A DNA stretch of 64,000 bases. It comes from Dicyema japonicum. Taxonomy: Eukaryota > Dicyemida > Rhombozoa > Dicyemidae. The notes beneath the pieces were generated by a model. That model was given only the letters and a program-made list of their open reading frames with translations. It ran no database searches and had not been told where the DNA came from. Positions 22,090-33,774 of this stretch are shown here, piece by piece (position 1 is the first letter of the stretch; each line of letters begins with the position of its first letter). The DNA lies in assembly GCA_011109175.1 (NCBI GenBank), contig RDEW01000022.1:415834-479833 (forward strand), read 5' to 3'. The translations under genes and the position numbers were made by a program.

Positions 22090-24045
22090 ATTATCTAATT
22101 CCCACTTTGTGGAAAATCGTACTGGAGCGAGCGTACTTGGACTATGACACTGCCAGTGTCTATGCAGGGAGCTTCCCTGTGCCCGCGCCAGTGTTAAATC
22201 TCCCGCAAATTACCTATCAATTACGGACTCCGAAACATTCTTACGACTCATATCTGAGCTATGTTCTTCACGGACTATTCCTGTGAAGATTCACAAGGCC
22301 GTACACCCTTTGGTTGCGGAAGCCTTTTACATTAAGATCGAAGATGCCTCCGGACAAGATTGGGTGTGCCTATTTAGTTTTGCGCCTTCCGCACTTTTGT
22401 TGCGGTCGGGTTTGTCTTCAAGAGGCTGGCTGCTAAGATTGCCTCCAGACATTCTATTCCACTCGTAACAAAATTCTTGAACCCTCCTCAATTGAGAGTC
22501 GGTGCTCGCCTAGGATGCGAGGCCGCTGTCCATTCCGTGAGAACATTCCTAAACCGCAGTTTAGAAGATTCCAATATCATGTCAAACTGGACATCAAGAA
22601 CGTCTTCAATAGTATGTGGAGAGATAATATTCTGAGGCGTTTATAAATAAATGCCATAATATTTTTGAATCACTCCAATAGTCTACCTTCATCATTACTT
22701 TTCGGAGACTACCTAATCCCTTAGTTTTTCGGAGTGCAGTAAGGAAACCCCCTTTGACCCTTATTGTTCTGTATTGCAATAGAGAAAATCACCAACTTCT
22801 GCGATCGTCCCTCAACTTATGGATGATACGCTCCTCAGAGGACCCCTAGATACTGTTTTCCAGGATTTGGAGGTGATAATTCCTGCACGGTCGAAATGCT
22901 AAATCTACAATTGTGGACTTTCAGAAGTATTCAATAGCTATGTCATCTTTCGCGAAATTACTAACTGGAAGTATTTCCACACCAACCTTATATCACTCGG
23001 ATTCCCAATCACCATACATGCAATGGGGAGAGCTATACGGGAAAAACGAGGGTTACTCTAGACCGCTTTTGTCTAATTGACGTGCACATGTAATTATTCC
23101 TCCTGAAAAACAGCCTCAACGTACAAAAGCTTGCATATGTCCCAAGGACTGCTCTCTATTTAACCCAGTGTGAGCAGCTTGACGGGATCTTCCGTTCAAC
23201 ATCAGAACGTATCGTCAACGTCCGGTTCGAGAATTACTTATAGAAGCAACCCACACTTCTAGTGAGACTCGGAGGGCTGTAATTCGCAACCCTGTAGACA
23301 TTTCTCTCTCTGCATATTTCCCGTCCCTAATGACCTGTAACACCCTTGTCAAAAGGATCATACACTCTCTCCCTGAATTCTCTACAGACCAGGATGTCGG
23401 GCATGCTCGTGAGTTATGGAACTGTACCTGTCAGTTTTCCCTACCTTCAATGTTTTCTCACCCGGGCCTGGACGATGATGTATGCCTGAATTCATTTTAA
23501 GATTTTCTAGTGTCATCTAACCAACATTGTTGTCGTGGGCGTCCTCCGAGAGCGGTGCCTGGCTCAACGCCATTCCCCCAATGGAGTTTTGGGTTCCTCC
23601 TGGATGATGAATGCATCCGTATTGGATCTCATTACGACTGGAATTAAAAGTCTGTGTTCCGCACCCGTGACGATGCGGAGACCAGATCAACTGTTTCTTC
23701 CTGAACTCTCTCCAATGCAGGAAGAGTCAGGCATATGGTCTTGAACGAAGTCGTTAGGCGAGCTTTGTACGCCACTGGACACCCCTCTATGCTCGAACCA
23801 GTCGCTCTTTCCAGGAGTTACGGGAAATTACCAGATGGGATAACAATCTTACCTTTTGGAGCCAGGAAGCCTCTTGTCTGTGACGTCACCTGCACAGACG
23901 TTAGTCCAGAAAGTAAACAACTAATTAAGTGTATCCAGTTTCCACTTTACAGAAACAGAGTCCATCCAGAATCAACATAACCCCTCCAGTGGAGTGGGAG
24001 AGAGCAAATGATCCTTTTTCGTGCCGGCACTGGCGCCACCTAGAC
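22090..24045 (+). mobile_element. Family C LINE (RT with C-terminal PD...D endonuclease-like domain), broken
   Basis: Open pieces read plus. AVHPLVAEAFYIKIEDASGQ lies near 22285. The C-terminal region has MRRPDQLFLPELSP (23672) and KLPDGITILPFGARKPLVCD, then VTCTD (23827-23905). PDG...(12-18 residues)...D-x-T is the usual pattern of the restriction-like endonuclease in this class of single-ORF LINEs. The 3' end at 23960-24045 matches 33.5-33.67 kb. The RT core in between is decayed. IFT57 follows directly, so this insertion may have removed or replaced the upstream part of that gene. Confidence 0.7.
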
Positions 24046-24052
24046 AGTTATC

Positions 24053-25474
24053 TTGAGTAGGATCTCAAAGCCGCAACAGGATAGTTTACAAACTTTGGAG
24101 GGTTTAATTAATTTAAAAAAATATAAACAAATATTAATAACCTTGGAAACAAAAATTGATGTTGGATATGAATTATCTAAAATTAGGGATTCCAGTAAAT
24201 CAGACATAGAGTATGAACTGTTTGTGCTTATGGATGACCTCTTCCATTTGCTTAAACTTCTCAACTACGAAAAGGACTTTCTTATTAACAATGAACACGG
24301 CTATCAGGCAATTAGTAGGTTTACTCACTTATTTACAAAGACATTACTTTTCTTTACAAAAATCAGGTGGTGAACAATTTTTTATGTTTTGCGTAATCTC
24401 CTCGTGGCTTATCGACAAATGTAAAAGACAAATTCAATCCTTCAATGAGGTTCCCTCTTATAACGAGTTTAGGTCGACGATACAAACGAGTTTTTGTCCT
24501 CTTTGATCGAAGTGGTTAAAAATCTTGTAATTATTGTTGCTAATGCAGGGATTTGTCAAAGAATTACCAATGAATCGACTTCAAGGAGGGTGGGGGCTGG
24601 AGTGTGTTAGTGTCCTTCACTTTTTGGCTACCAAAGCTCTCAAATCAGTCGACTTTCATTGGAGTAGGTAATACAAGGACTAAATTAAGGCCAAATTATC
24701 CCGAGGAAGAAAATGATGAGTTTGTGGACAATGAGGAGAACGAAGAGTCTAACCAAAGCGAGGAATTTGACGATGGGGATGGACTTACTCTGAACGACCT
24801 CTCAGCCCTTAGTTACCAAAACCAAGACCACAAAGAACATGTAAAGTCATTGATGGAGTCAAAAACTGACAAAATTCAGTGGGAACTTGAGATTAACAGA
24901 GTCCTTCCTCATTTGAGGATAACAGTGACGAATCAGGATAAGGTTTTGATCAGTTCTCACTAGGACTGGAGATCTCGACTTGATCAGATGAAGACTTGTC
25001 AGGAATCGATGGAAAAGTCGTACCCCATTTTGACAGCCAAGTTAAACAACATCAAAGTTGAGATTGAAAAAAGCCTAACTACAATAAAGTCAAGGGAGAA
25101 GTATTTGAATGACCAATTGGGGTCATCGATGACTGAGTACAGGGAAAGACAGAACCAGTTGTCCCTGGTTAAGGAATCACACAATCAAATCGACGCAAAT
25201 ATTCAGGATAGTCTTAACACACTCAAAAATGTATATTTCTACTAATTTGGTAGATCAACAGAGAATTGGATACTGTCAAACAGCAAATGAAAGAGCGAGG
25301 GAGCGAAATGACTGACGGATGTAATATCCCCTCTTTAATATTTTAGTGCCGCTTAACAAAATCAAACAAGCCACATCTAACTTAGAAAAGTCATTAGGGG
25401 ACACAAATGTCCACACGGCTGTTCTAGAAAATATGTTATGGCACAGAATGGCTTATTTAAATAATAATATTTAA
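24053..25474 (+). CDS. IFT57: Intraflagellar transport protein 57 (IFT57/Hippi)
   Basis: The N-terminal CH-like domain reads YELFVLMDDLFHLLKLLNYE, RHYFSLQKSGGEQFFMFCVI, SWLIDK, GGWGLECVSVLHFLATKALK and VDFHWSRPNY. An acidic linker (EEENDEFVDNEENEE) follows. The coiled coil has WELEINRVLPHLRITV, DWRSRLDQMKTCQ, SREKYLNDQLGSSMTEYR and VKQQMKERGSEMTDG, then PLNKIKQATSNLEKSL. Each block matches the family in order. IFT57 is an IFT-B peripheral subunit needed for cilium assembly. There are seven introns of 22, 23, 22, 22, 21, 23 and 26 bp, the first splitting the Arg codon before HYF. The stop is at 25474. The start is unresolved: the frame is open from 24053, and the first in-frame ATG (24230) would cut the conserved VLMDDL. 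A family C LINE ends right upstream, so a first exon may be missing. Confidence 0.9.
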
Positions 25475-25579
25475 TTTTATTTGTCAGTGTTCACTAAGTG
25501 CGGTTTTATACAGTAAACAGCTTAGCACAAATTAATTTGAATAGACAAGATATTAAGTTAAACTGGAACAATAAAAATT

Positions 25580-25860
25580 AACCTATTGTCACTGGGCACA
25601 CCAAAATGGTTAAAAGATTTTGATTTTAAAATTACACTATGCAAAAAAAGGATGACAACAGAACTTTTTTATGTTTCATCAGCTATTGATGAATTAAAAT
25701 GTTACGAAAAAAGTTTTACTATTTTGGATTATATGCAAGCTCTGATTTGGAAAAAGAATTTTTTGTGAATTTACAAAGGTCATCATTATGGTACAGGGGC
25801 AATTAAATGTCTTGATTAATTTGCTAATAAAGATATCATCCAAGATTATGTTTTAAATGA
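25580..25860 (+). CDS. Possible coding exons, unidentified
   Basis: An open stretch reads GTPKWLKDFDFKITLCKKRM and continues to about 25768. A second frame carries SDLEKEFFVNLQRSSLWYRG. A micro-intron could join them, but I found no unique solution and no family. It lies between IFT57 and a small acidic ORF, on the same strand. Confidence 0.25.
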
Positions 25861-26120
25861 GTACCGAAATAACTGAACTTGCTAATGAAGGAAAAATAAC
25901 TCAAACAGAAATGCTCAACGAGAAAGAAATCGTCATTCTTTGTGAAGAATATAATGTCAACGAGGGAACGATTAATGCTGAAAATGGAGAGATTGTTAGT
26001 ATATATGAAAACATAAATATTAATTACAATGAAATTATTATATTTATTCTCCTACAATCCGAAAGGCATCCAATTTTTTTTGTTCGGATTAATGAGGGTT
26101 TACTGTATTTTATTATTTAA
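25857..26120 (+). CDS. Hypothetical small acidic protein
   Basis: The ATG at 25857 opens an 87-residue frame, MSTEITELANEGKITQTEML then NEKEIVILCEEYNVNEG. It is acidic in its first 55 residues and Ile/Phe-rich at the end. There are no recognisable domains. The AT-rich end may be an unspliced intron, in which case the coding part is shorter and continues elsewhere. Confidence 0.3.
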   Translation: MSTEITELANEGKITQTEMLNEKEIVILCEEYNVNEGTINAENGEIVSIYENININYNEIIIFILLQSERHPIFFVRINEGLLYFII

Positions 26121-26329
26121 CGAAGAGCCTAGAATGAACAATGTCTCTTCCAGAACATTGAGTTCGCGATCATAAGGGTAATTCGCTTTACGTGCTTAAT
26201 TCCTGTAGACCATAATGGAGATTTTGTCTAAAAAATTGACTTTGACTAATTAATTTTATATTTTCTAACAAAATGACAAATTATAGCAAAAAATATTTAA
26301 ATTAAAATAATCAATTAAATTATATTGTT

Positions 26330-26743
26330 ATGGTGAAGAACAAAAAGCAGTCAGATCTTAAAGGTGGGAGTAAACCACTCCAGTCGAAAGAGAAGAAATA
26401 TAATTCAATAAAAGTGATTTTTAACATCTCATTGAAAGGTCAGACATATTTTATGTGAAAAACATTCAAACATAATGAAGGCTTTGGCTCGTCTCCAAGC
26501 TGGTGAGAACTTTAGTGTTGTTGCCGGGGAAATAAGCGAAGACAAAGCCCGACATGGAGTTATTTCTATTGGATGACTTTTTAGGGAGATTTGGGATGGA
26601 TGGCTAAAGGATCTATGGTAAACGACTTCCAGGATGCGGCCTTCGGACTTTCATGTAGTAAAGTTGATAACCCAACATATACTGATCCCCCTATTAGGAC
26701 TAAGTTTGGTTATCATATTATTATGGTTGAGGATAAAAAATGA
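26330..26743 (+). CDS. PIN4: Parvulin-type peptidyl-prolyl isomerase PIN4 (Par14)
   Basis: After removal of introns 26414-26438 (25 bp) and 26559-26584 (26 bp), the protein begins with a Lys/Gly-rich tail ([16 protein letters not shown]) and continues with [40 protein letters not shown] and [19 protein letters not shown], then a stop. This is the full parvulin fold of PIN4, about 120 aa against 131 in human. It has the active-site His pair (RHIL and GYHI) and no WW domain. Family members bind DNA and pre-ribosomal complexes and isomerise prolyl bonds in the nucleus, nucleolus or mitochondria. The start is the only upstream ATG in frame. This gene gives the clearest proof of the micro-introns, because both exon joins fall inside invariant residues. 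Confidence 0.93.
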
Positions 26744-26779
26744 TTTTTAATATTTTATCATATTTATTGAGGGATATGT

Positions 26780-27150
26780 TTTCAGTTAAAATTACTTCAT
26801 AAATGATTGCAAAATCAAATGACTTCAATACAATTCAGATCCCCGCTATCAAATACGGTTGTTGGACATTGGTTTTCAACTCTCGGTGTAGAGCAAATTG
26901 TGGATGATGCGAACCACTGCCTTTGATCATTCTTGCAATTTATAAACGGACAGCAATCTTACAGTATGGAAAATGCTATAGACCACGCCAGTTATTGTCT
27001 GAAGAATTCCATGTTATTTCCTTAAATTGTTTAAATCTCCGAGCTTCCCTTAGACTAGAAGCAACACCCTAAAGTTTGCCTAAGAAAACTAGTTTATATA
27101 TTCCAAAACAAATAAATCCACGGACAAATGGATCACTTGATTACTAATAC
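26780..27150. other. Spacer after PIN4
   Basis: There is a short open frame from an ATG near 26802 (about 34 codons, no family). No other signal seen. Confidence 0.25.
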
Positions 27151-27164
27151 ATATTATACAATGT

Positions 27165-27415
27165 TGCTGGTTATTTGAGATGGATGCTCTTCGGACATAT
27201 ATTGAGATTGGAAATGGATACCTATAGGGATAGAGTACTTAGTCGAGACTTGGTCACGTTTCTGTGGACGCCCGCAGGTCACACTTACTGAGATACTTGA
27301 TACTGATCTCAAGTACGCTAAAAGACAAATGAGATGTGGAAAACATCTGGGCAACTTTAGAAAAGTTACACACAGTTGTGGAAGCTTGAACCGCATAGTT
27401 TAATAATAAACTATT
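27165..27415 (+). mobile_element. Family B LINE C-terminal fragment
   Basis: The plus strand reads LRWMLFGHILRLEMDTYRD, matching WRLFGHVLRM of the better copy at 28.3 kb, followed by a degenerate TPAGHTY in place of RPRSTLP. It is only the C-terminal segment after the RT. The longer minus-strand ORF over it is a shadow. Confidence 0.6.
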
Positions 27416-28089
27416 ATGGTTACGTGTGTTGCCTTAATCTCATAATAAAAATATATCCCTTCCATCGAGTAGTAATGCTTCTTAAACCTCAACAGAACTC
27501 ACACTTTATTTAAGAACAGTTATGATTAACCCAACACATAAGAGTGTTCTTGTTTTATTATGCTTGAGTGTGCGTCCCTGAGACACTCCGGTTCCCCAGT
27601 GATTAATCACTCGTCAACTTCAACCACTCAAGTTTCATTCATACTTTCATTTTGAGACTAGTCCCTTCACCAAGTTAAGTTTTCGTGCCGAAGCATGATT
27701 ACGTTTGACATAGTCAATCTCTACGTAGGTAGAAATCAAGTTCGAGATTTCTGTGATTTTCATGCACCATCAGGACTCGATGTGAAAGTGGGACGACTTA
27801 TGGTCCCAAACTTCGTATGTTAGCGATGTTGGAGTCAGTAATTTAATTCAAAGGCAAACAAATAAGAGAGGCGCTCATTTTTCATGAAATCAGAAATTTT
27901 CTTAGTATGTATTCCTTGTGTTGTTAACAAGTTAAGCAGGTCACGTGGCTTCATTCAAGGTGGTTCATTACTTTAGGACTGAGATAACTCTTAATCTGAC
28001 TTATAATGGTTTATATTGAGCGTCGAAGAAACAGAGGTTTATGGTACGAATCTCCAACCTTAGAATTGGGAGAAGAGTGTCCAGTGGAG

Positions 28090-30155
28090 GAACTTGACCA
28101 TTCGTTCTAAAGTGGTACAAAATAATATTAGATCAAATTAGGCCACTAACTAAGGCAAGAACAAAAATATTCTCATTAACTGAGAAAAATCTCAATTCGT
28201 CCAAATCGTCCCCGTCTTTAGATTTTTTTCTCACACGATTTAGATCTTTGTTTAAGGTAATCGGAAGTGTCGATCTAGGTCGTCCGGGGATGGATTTGTC
28301 GCAACTGTCAAAGTAATCTTCCATCGCTTTGTTAGCGAGTGCGTCCTGGTTCATTCTTAATACATGTCCAAATAGCCTCCACCGGGCATCTATCACATCC
28401 TTGCTGATGTAAGAACACATACACTTGTTGTAAATATCAGTGGTGGATATTCTACGTGGCCACTCCATTCCTAGTAAGTTTCTTAGTTGCCTTCTATGGA
28501 ACGAATCCAGTTTCAATAATTTGTTGAAGGAACTTTCCCAGGTCCCAACGTTGTACAGTAGGATCGGTTTCACAAAGGCGTTGTAAAGCCTGCATCTGAT
28601 GTCAATTCCAAGTTCTTTGGCTCCTAGCCATCCTTTCCTCAGTTTAGCCATTGCCGCATTTGCCAGTGTTTTCCTCCTTAGTACATCTTCAGCTTCTCCT
28701 AGTAGAGAGCCGAGCTTATTAGTACATCTCCATCTTTTCATGAGTAATATCGTCTTCTTTTTTGATTTCAGTAATTTCAGTTTTGTTTACATTTACGCTG
28801 AGAAACCATTTCTCAAGCTCCACAGGTGCATTTTCTAGTAGGTGTTGGAGTGCGGTCGCGTCCCGTGATACGAAATCCACATCATCCGCATAAGATGTCT
28901 CTTCTATGTCTCCTATATAGCATTTACAGAGATCGCGGAGTGCAGATTCAAGGTATTTGGTGAATAGTAAAGGGGAGAGGGAATCACCCTGGGGTGTCCC
29001 AATCGTTGTTTTGAAACTGCGGGAAGTTGCTCCTTCTGTCCTCACAGATAGTTTTGTGTTTGCAAGTAGTAGTCTGATTATCCTAACCGACGATTCATCC
29101 AATATTTGATAAAACACATTCATCAATTTCTGTCTGTTTATTGAGTCTAAAGCTCTGGAGAGATCTATTCCCAACACGGTTCGTTGCGCTCATGAATCTT
29201 GGGTGCGTTACAAAGTGCCAACTATGGCTCCATGTAATTTCCGCCGTTGACCTCCCATCTCAGAACCCACTTTGACTTGACGGTAAGTATATATCCGCCA
29301 CACCCTTTATCCGACTTTGTGCAATGTTTGCCAGCACCTTTCGTATCGAGTTTAGAAGTATGATCGGGCGGAGATTTTCTACTGGTCCTTTTGCTTTGGT
29401 TTTTGTATGGGTGTTAATAATCTATTTCCAAGTTGTTATTTAGGGTTTTTGCAATTGTTTCACTAAGTTTTTTTGGCCCATATTTTAAGCTCGGGGCTTA
29501 TGTTGTCTGGTCCAGCACTCTTGTTATTCTTCAGTTTATTTAGAGCTGATTCACCTCTTCCACTGTGATTGGATTTTTGCCCTTTGTTCTCCTGGAAAGG
29601 GGAAAGTCCTATTTCTTATTCAACAGTGTTTCAAAGTGACGTGCAATTAATTCTGCTTTTTCTTCGGGTTACCCACGAATTTTTCTTTGTCTTTGATGTG
29701 AAGGACGTTTTGTCCTTTCTTTGTCCACAGCAGCCGCAAAGCCGCATCATCCTTGAATTGTCCTTTAGGCATTCCATATCTTTTAATAGGGATGTAATAA
29801 TTTACGTGAAGTATTTTCTGTTCATCTTTTTGATTTTCCATTTTAGTTCCCTTTGTTGGATTTTAAGCTCTTTTTTATACTCTTGTCTGACGTGTTTGCC
29901 GCTTTTAGCCGTAGCTCTCTGCAATGCTTTGCCATATCTGGCACGTTCGGGTGGTTATCCAATTTTAGGGCGGATGATTTCGAACTCCAAGGCATACATC
30001 AGCCGACTGGATATTACCTGCTTTGTTTTATCCCACAGAGTTCGTACTGATGATTCCGGTACGGTTTTCTTCATGAGAGTCTCGATTTGTTCGTGATATT
30101 TAGCCTTTTTTGGTGAGGTGGTGACGTGCCTCGTTTCTTCTCTGTACAACGGTTA
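28090..30155 (-). mobile_element. Family B LINE: RT and C-terminal region (minus)
   Basis: The largest intact pieces are 28133-28741, the C-terminal domain (LLYNVGTWESSFNKLLKLDS, RWRLFGHVLRM, GRPRSTLPITLNKDL), and 28719-29177, the RT (LGIDLSRALDS, TPQGDSLSPLLFTKYLESAL, ETSYADDVDFVSRD). The upstream RT part (29200-29560) includes NNKSAGPDN. The 5' end stops near 30155, before the APE domain, and there the orientation flips (see the next entry). Motifs and domain order suggest an RTE- or Proto2-like APE LINE. The frameshift between the two main ORFs is at about 28730. Confidence 0.85.
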
Positions 30156-30164
30156 AGAAAAATT

Positions 30165-31065
30165 TCTAGAAAGCAGAAGATACAAAAGAATATGTTTGCC
30201 CTAAAGTTTCTTATAGTCAATGCTAGAGGAATATCTAAGCCTCAGTCAAGAAATAGTCTCTGTGATGACCTAGAAAGATATAACGTTTCTATTGGCTGTA
30301 TACAAGAGACGAAAATTACGTACTATCTCGATGAAAACCACGGAAGATATCGTCTAATATGTCTACCCAGTGACTCAAAACACTATGGTCTTGGATTCGC
30401 CATTCACAGATAACTATCACCTGACATCAGTCGCATTTGGCGGGTAAATGACAGGATCTGCGTAATACACCTGAACAATCAATGTTCCCCTAAAAATACA
30501 CTAAGGATTATAAATGTATATGTACCACACTGTGGAAGAGTGGCAAAAAACCCGACCGAACTGGATGAATTCTACTCAGCATTATCAAAGACGTATAATG
30601 AATATGAGTCGTCCTCACTTATATTCATTGCTGGCGATCTGGATGCGAAAATCGGAACAAAAAAGAACTCAGAAGATACCTTCATGGGAAGACACGGACG
30701 TGGGAAAAGAAACTTGCCTGGGACCATACTTGGCCATTTCTGCACGGCAAACAAACTGTTCTTGTGCGACACCGTATTCTCCCATCGTGCATGCCACGTA
30801 ACCACTTGGATGGGCGAACGAAGAAACCCAGAAGGAAAACTAGTCCCTATATACAACCAGATTGATTATATTATATGCCGGATCAATGACAAACGCTCTC
30901 TTATAAACGCACGCTCATACGAAGGTTCAACAACTGTCAGCGATCACAGAATGGTCACCTTCAGCCAGGCGAAACATGGTATCAAACATAATAACATTAC
31001 AAACAATAATAATGAGAATACAAGAAATGGATACGCAACGGGAAAACTGATCTCTCATCCAGACA
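30165..31065 (+). mobile_element. Family B APE endonuclease segment, inverted relative to 28-30 kb
   Basis: This reads ALKFLIVNARGISKPQSRNS, then SIGCIQETKI, LIFIAGDLDAKIG, YNQIDYIICR and TTVSDHRMVTF. These are the APE blocks QETK, GDxNAxxG, DYI and SDHR. It starts within about 40 bp of the 5' edge of the minus-strand RT piece, as expected for a twin-primed inversion of one element. Two frameshifts break it. Confidence 0.8.
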
Positions 31066-31164
31066 CAGTCAAAAGTTACCAAAAACACATCTGCTCTTAT
31101 CTGCAGGACCACACAGTAGGAATTTCGTGGAATCACACGAAGTATATAATAAACGAACATAAAA

Positions 31165-31700
31165 CAGAGGATTATGTTATACGACACTTTCATCAAACCA
31201 ATTCTACTATACAACTCTGGGACCTGGGCCACCTCTAAAGAGGAATTGGAGAGGCTAGACTCATTGCACAGGAATCATCTAAGAAACATAACTGGAATGT
31301 CCTGGCCATCCAAGATCTCGCGGAATGGATTGTACAATAAGTGTGACTGTATACCATTAAGCCACGAGATCATTAGCTCTTTAAACACGTCGGAGACTTT
31401 TTGAACACGTCCTGAGGTTGGACCCGATATCCCCCCGAATATCGCAATGGAAGATTACTACTCCTCCAATGTAAAACGCTTTCGTGGAAGACCGAGAACT
31501 ACCCTCCCGGTCGTTCTACAAAACGATCTGAAAGCCGTGAAGAAAACATTGGCATCTAATGACGATCTGGACTCACTGAGGGACCTAGCAAAGAACAGAA
31601 GAGCTTGGAGCAACCTAACTAATTCTCTTATATTTTTGCTGAACATGCGGGGCTATAAATATTATGGCTCTCGTGAAAGTGCTAATAATTATAATAAATA
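31165..31700 (+). mobile_element. Family B C-terminal end with tail
   Basis: This reads LYDTFIKPILLYNSGTWATS, RNITGMSWPSKISRNGLYNK and GRPRTTLPVVLQNDLKAVKK, followed by a tail AATAATTATAATAAATAA ending near 31700. The whole RT core is missing between the APE segment and this piece. The join lies near 31165, where the reading frame changes. Confidence 0.8.
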
Positions 31701-31704
31701 ATTT

Positions 31705-32645
31705 AGCCCTAAACTGGGCTCTAACCACAAATTTTCTGTCAAAAAGTATATATTGGGCCTTTGTCTCGCCTTCTTTGCGTTTTCAATATATTTTCCCGTC
31801 AAGTGCTTTTTTACAGACAGTTCATCAACAACGATCCTATGGTTGCTGTCAGTTGTTGTCCCCTGGTAAGAACCTGCATCGTTTAGCAGGTATTTATTAG
31901 ACTTTCGGCAGATAATGTAGTCGATTGGATTGTATATATTCACGGTCTCTCCGACAGAGTTTTTCCTTTGTCCGTGCCATGTTGTCTTGTGGCGAGCTGA
32001 GTGCACAAAGGCCGTGTTGCACAGGAATAGGCTATTTGCCTCGCAGAAGTTCACCAGAGAGGCTCCAGATGCATTTCTCCTTCCTTGTCCGTGTCTTCCA
32101 ATAGAGGATTCTTCGGGTCCTATTCGCTCTCCCGCAACAAAGACAAGGGCGAGGACGCATTATTCGAATATGTGCTTGATAGTTCTGAGTAGAATTCCTC
32201 GAGCTCACCGGAGTTCTTGATTACTCGTCCGCAGTGTGGTGCATAGACATTTATGACAGTTAATAGACTCTTGGACGGGCATAAATCATTTAGTTTGACT
32301 TGTAGGACACATTCGTCGTTGACTCTCCAATAGCGATTTAGTTTTTTTTGAGGTAATTCACGTATAAGGAAAATCACATGCCGTAGTGGTTGAATTCAGT
32401 CGGGAAGAGATCGGTAGTTGTTCCATGTTTCATCGCGTCCATTTTCGATTTTTGTCTCTTGTAGGCAGCCAATAGATATTTTGTATTTCTCAAGATCGTC
32501 ACAAAGTACTTTCCTTGTCAAATCTTTCGATATTCCACGGACGTTAAACGTCACTAGCCTGAGTTCTCGATTGTATAATGAGTGTTTTTTAGACATGTGT
32601 AGCAGAGCCACGTCACCAGCTCAACCAGTTCTGAGATCACTGGCA
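31705..32645 (-). mobile_element. Family B APE segment (minus), lacks its 3' part
   Basis: On the minus strand it reads ELRLVTFNVRGISKDLTRKV, SIGCLQETKI, YNPIDYIICR and TTTDSNHRIV, a full APE domain in three frames. It is the opposite orientation to 31165-31700 and begins directly after that piece's tail. No RT or 3' end follows on its own strand. Confidence 0.8.
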
Positions 32646-32829
32646 TTCGACAGAGGAAAATGGAAGAGATTAACTATGAATATTGTTTCTATGAGTGTTG
32701 CACATGCTGGGCTATAAACATTATGGAAAGTGCCTTAATAATAAGGAAAATATCATTTTATTAATTCGCTTTTATCACTTCAAATGAAGGGAACCGTTAG
32801 GTAACGAACAGCCAAAAGCGGAACATGAA

Positions 32830-33300
32830 GCGCGCTAAAATATTAATTAGTTATCATTAACCAAGGAAAGAAACCAACTCAAAAAGTCTGCCCGATTAAC
32901 TACTGAGGATAAATTTAGACTGAAGGCTTTGAACAATGAACTAAAAAACAGGAGGATAAAAGTACAAATATCAAGATGGAAGCATGTGTTCTCCTCGTTG
33001 AAATAGACCCACTACTGAAATTTGGAAGACCACCCGAGACGCCTCAAGAGAGGATGAAAAATCGTCCGAGGTGGATCACAGCCAAAAGGACTTAACCTAA
33101 TAAAATACTATGTGAAAATATCTCATAAAGACCATAAGAAGTCGGATGTATCCCCGAAATATCTTAGTAAATCGAAAAAGGAACCGGATACGATTCACTT
33201 CACTGAAAACGACGTGAGATATGCATTGAAAGCCATTAAAACAACCTATTCTAACGGACCGATAAGATCCCAATGATCCTCCTAAAGAATCTGGGAGACT
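32830..33300 (+). mobile_element. LINE fragment, linker and RT start
   Basis: The plus strand reads KERNQLKKSARLTTEDKFRL and later ENDVRYALKAIKTTYSNGPI, resembling the region between the APE and RT domains where LxxLKNNKSPGPD begins the RT. Probably a family A or Jockey-like fragment. Confidence 0.5.
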
Positions 33301-33399
33301 ATGGAACGATGATATTCAACCACTCTATTAACAAAAACGAGAAACTTCAACCAATTAGCCACGAAGCACCCCATGGCGCCAGACTGCTATTCGTTTGTA

Positions 33400-33670
33400 T
33401 TTATTATTATTTATTAACCCCGGATACACGAGAAAGAAGTTAAAGTAAACAACTAATTAAGTGTATCCAGTTTCCACAGAAACAGAGTCCATCCGGAATC
33501 AGCATGAAAGGTAAGACGTCCATACTTGCAGTTGTGGAAACCCTCCAATGGAGTTGGGGAGAGCAAATGATCCTTTTTGTGCCGGTCTGCCACTGGGCGT
33601 CTCCTAAACAGGTGGATCACATGACGCCACTCTAAGAGGAGGAACAGACGATCAAACAGAAACTTGAACC
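33400..33670 (+). mobile_element. Family C LINE 3' end fragment
   Basis: Closely similar to 23925-24045, including AACTAATTAAGTGTATCCAG and GAGCAAATGATCCTTTTT, and to the complement of 10.7-10.9 kb with GTGGATCACATGACGCCACT. It is preceded by a TATTATTATTTATTA run that may be the tail of another minus-strand insertion. Confidence 0.75.
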
Positions 33671-33774
33671 AATTATTATTAATTATGAAGATAGTGTTTC
33701 ACATTTTTAGAAATGAATTTATATTAGTTAAATAATATTGCATATTTATTATTAAAATACGGAGACAACAACCA

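Noticed and set aside
27154-27396. 80-codon minus-strand ORF
   Set aside because: It is the shadow of the plus-strand family B C-terminal fragment (LFGHILRL).
29569-30096. 175-codon plus-strand ORF as a membrane protein
   Set aside because: It lies antisense to the RT and linker of the minus-strand family B LINE. The apparent hydrophobicity comes from the complement of that coding sequence.
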